A stretch of DNA of 64,000 nucleotides from positions 11,971,001 through 12,035,000 of the forward strand of contig NC_089991.1 in NCBI RefSeq assembly GCF_036417845.1. Reading direction: 5' to 3'. The first letter of the stretch is position 1. Every line of letters starts with the position of its first letter. Under the pieces are notes generated by a model that worked only from the letters and a program-made list of their open reading frames with translations, was not told where the DNA came from and made no database searches. A program made the position numbers and the translations under genes. The stretch is from Apteryx mantelli. Lineage: Eukaryota; Chordata; Aves; Apterygiformes; Apterygidae. This document shows positions 61,778-64,000 of this stretch, one piece after another.

Positions 61778-64000
61778 CTTTTAAACAAAAGATTGGATAT
61801 GTTAAAAAAAAAAAAGAAAGAAAAAGAAAAAAAATCCCACACATGTGAAACCTTCCCTTAATTCCCTCCCACACTTTAACCTACAAAAGGAGAGTATCTT
61901 CCTTAAGATTAGCACAAGCAAGTAGTTTTTACCCTGAAAGGGGCGAGGGAGAAAGCAAGTTTTGTTCGCCTCAGAACAGTACTTTAAGTGTTAAAGTAAC
62001 AGTTGTTAAGTGATATTTCTCAGTGCACCATCCCGTACTGAGGACCAATATTCTTAATCAGAGAATCTATTAAAAACTCCCATTTTCATTTTGAAAACAT
62101 CTAATGCACCTTACTTCCTATGTAATTAACAATAAAGATTTAATGAGACCCCTATTGCAAGATCATTATTTATGAAGATACTACCCTACCTGAATAAAAT
62201 CGAAGTAAGATTTAAATGTCATTTATTAAGACTCTTGCTGCTCAACTTAAAAGCAAATTTTACATGAGGCACAAGCCTGCACTGAACCCAATTAGAGATG
62301 ATCTTTTCATGATGTTGTTCCTGAAATTCAAAAGCATCAGGTGCTTTGGGAACAAGATAGCAAATGAAAGATGGGGTGAGTTCAGGATCAAAGAGACCAT
62401 GGTGTGTGAAAAGAAAACCGTGATACATCTCTAAAACACTGTTATTCCCAAAGTCCAGGGGAAATGGAATTTTTTGTTTGTTTTTTTTAAATAGGGAGTA
62501 GGGGCAAGAAGAGAAGGTCTTCTCTGAGAATGAATTTTCAATTACCTAGTAATATATTAGTAAGCATAAATACAAATCACTTGTAGTAGCCTGCTTCTTG
62601 ACACACAAAGTGAACTCCACAAGCTAGGACTTCTTAGAACGAAAAAAAGCTTTCTTTCTCAGAGGATGAGAGGTTTTCAGTCTCTAAGGGGTCAATCAAA
62701 CCAAACAACCAACAGCAAAAAGCAGTGCTTGGCATAGCAACCTTGCAAGGTTATCAGACATATCTTTGGCATCTAAGACAGACCTTCCCACTCCAGCTCC
62801 AAGCCCTGCGCATTAGCTTACAAAACCATCAGCAAAGACAGGTTTCTGCTAAGATGCCACACTGACCTCGAGCACCTTTATGCAGGGCATGCTCTACTCC
62901 GCTTGCTCTGTTAGGGGTGGTAACCGTCAGCAAAGGAACTGTGCAAACACCTTGAGGTGTGCTGCTGTATTAGCAGGCCAAAGGGTCATAAGCCAGCGCT
63001 CTAAGGGTAACAGAGCTAGATCTCATTAAAAAAAAAACACACACACACACACACACAGTCCTCTACGCTACTAAAACTTACTGGGTTGTTCTCATTTATT
63101 AAAAGATTTAAAACAACTCTAGATCCTTTCAAGTCAAGGAAGACAGTGATTTACACTCAGCTTCTTGACTTATCTGGCAAGACATTTTGTAGACAGCAAC
63201 ACACCTGACAGAAGTCAAGTTTCATCCATGAAACCAGATGCTCAGTTACACATTTCAATTAACTAATGTCAATACACAGAGTGCTCTCCTTCCTGCAACT
63301 TAATTTTATTTTCACTGAAGGAATGCTGACTGGCATTCAGAAGGGACAAAAATTCACACAGCCAGGATTCATGACATAACCAAACATTAAGGAACTCACA
63401 CTTGTGCCACCCAGAGCTAACAAGACACTCCCTGAAAATACTTATGATACAGAAACATGGAGGGAGAGGAAATTTGGCTTGCACCAGAAGAGTGGACCTA
63501 CGCTACGGGGTGTAATTAACAGTGGTGGATGGGCAGCAGTTACATCCAGAAGGAGAGTGACCACCTACAAGAAAAATCCCAGCAGAGCTGAATTTAGATG
63601 ACCTCGCAGACTTCTTTTATCTATCCCATGATTCTTTAATCATCTTCATCTTCCTGTTCTTTTGTTCATCTGTTCTTTTATTTTCCACCCTGTTATCTGT
63701 ATCAAAAACAATAGCTCATTTTTACTTTAGTAAATACTGTCCCTTCTGCCCATAAACTCTTCCTCTTATAAATGCTCATTTCTGTTCAAACACAGAAATC
63801 GGTAGCGTACCTTCCAGAATTTCACTTTGCACCTATTAAGACACAAAATGAATATAATCACCAGCAGTCTCATGTCTTCAGTTCAGCTCTGCTTGCATGT
63901 GTTGCAGAGTTGCATTTGCTGAGAGAAACAGGTTTCAGAAGAGGTGCTGCAAAAGCCTTAGCTATTCCCAACACGTAGAAACAGGTAAGTGCAGCTCTGG
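61778..64000 (-). other. GALNT10: GALNT10 intron 1, 3' part
   Basis: 2.2 kb upstream of exon 2. It carries an A-rich tract at 61804-61835, which on the gene strand is a strong polypyrimidine tract about 25 bases from the acceptor. It also carries an A-run with an AC repeat at 63028-63057. No exon 1 (GC-rich, Met-Arg-Arg start and membrane anchor) is present, so it lies beyond the right edge, as expected from the long first intron in human. Confidence 0.8.
63028..63057. repeat. A-run followed by AC repeat
   Basis: About ten A, then ten AC units, in GALNT10 intron 1. Simple sequence. Confidence 0.9.

Noticed and set aside
63975..63990. CAGGTAAGT on the plus strand at the window end, looking like a splice donor after an open frame (63772-63978)
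   Set aside because: A consensus donor occurs by chance often in 64 kb, the upstream frame has no family features, and the region is intron 1 of GALNT10 on the other strand.
1..64000. CRISPR arrays, bacterial operons, plasmid or phage parts, endogenous retroviral genes
   Set aside because: The window is vertebrate nuclear DNA with spliced genes; no regular spaced repeats, no gag/pol/env-like frames and no paired LTRs were recognised.

Overview
The window is nuclear DNA from a bird. Two vertebrate genes with ordinary GT-AG introns can be read exon by exon, both on the minus strand. A CR1 LINE 3' end of typical avian form (ending in the ATTCTGTG motif) lies between them. The gene order GALNT10 then SAP30L matches the order I recall for human 5q33. 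I do not name a species.

Layout: positions 1 to about 7470 hold SAP30L complete (4 coding exons, 178 residues; start codon at 6523-6521, stop codon at 450-448), with a strong TATA-less CpG-island promoter around and upstream of exon 1. Positions about 7470 to 17966 hold the spacer plus the GALNT10 3' UTR, whose end is uncertain. This stretch carries a degenerate GC-rich minisatellite near 10.8-11.0 kb, an old MIR-like SINE relic near 12.6 kb, and the CR1 copy at 16.4-16.8 kb. Positions 17967 to 61777 hold exons 2 to 12 of GALNT10 (552 codons plus stop). Exon 1, which would encode the cytoplasmic tail and signal anchor, lies beyond the right edge. All eleven exons join in frame with matching phases, and one intron uses a GC donor.

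Function: SAP30L is a nuclear adaptor of the Sin3-HDAC corepressor. GALNT10 is a Golgi glycosyltransferase that starts or extends mucin-type O-glycans. The two are neighbours by conserved synteny and are not a functional unit.

Everything else in the window is intron, UTR or spacer. I found no tRNA, rRNA, CRISPR array, other protein gene or undescribed system. The many short open frames in introns and in the CpG island have no codon or motif support and were left out. The points most worth a second look are the GC-AG intron of GALNT10, a GU repeat abutting a splice donor, old repeat relics, and AT-rich blocks that look like conserved non-coding elements.
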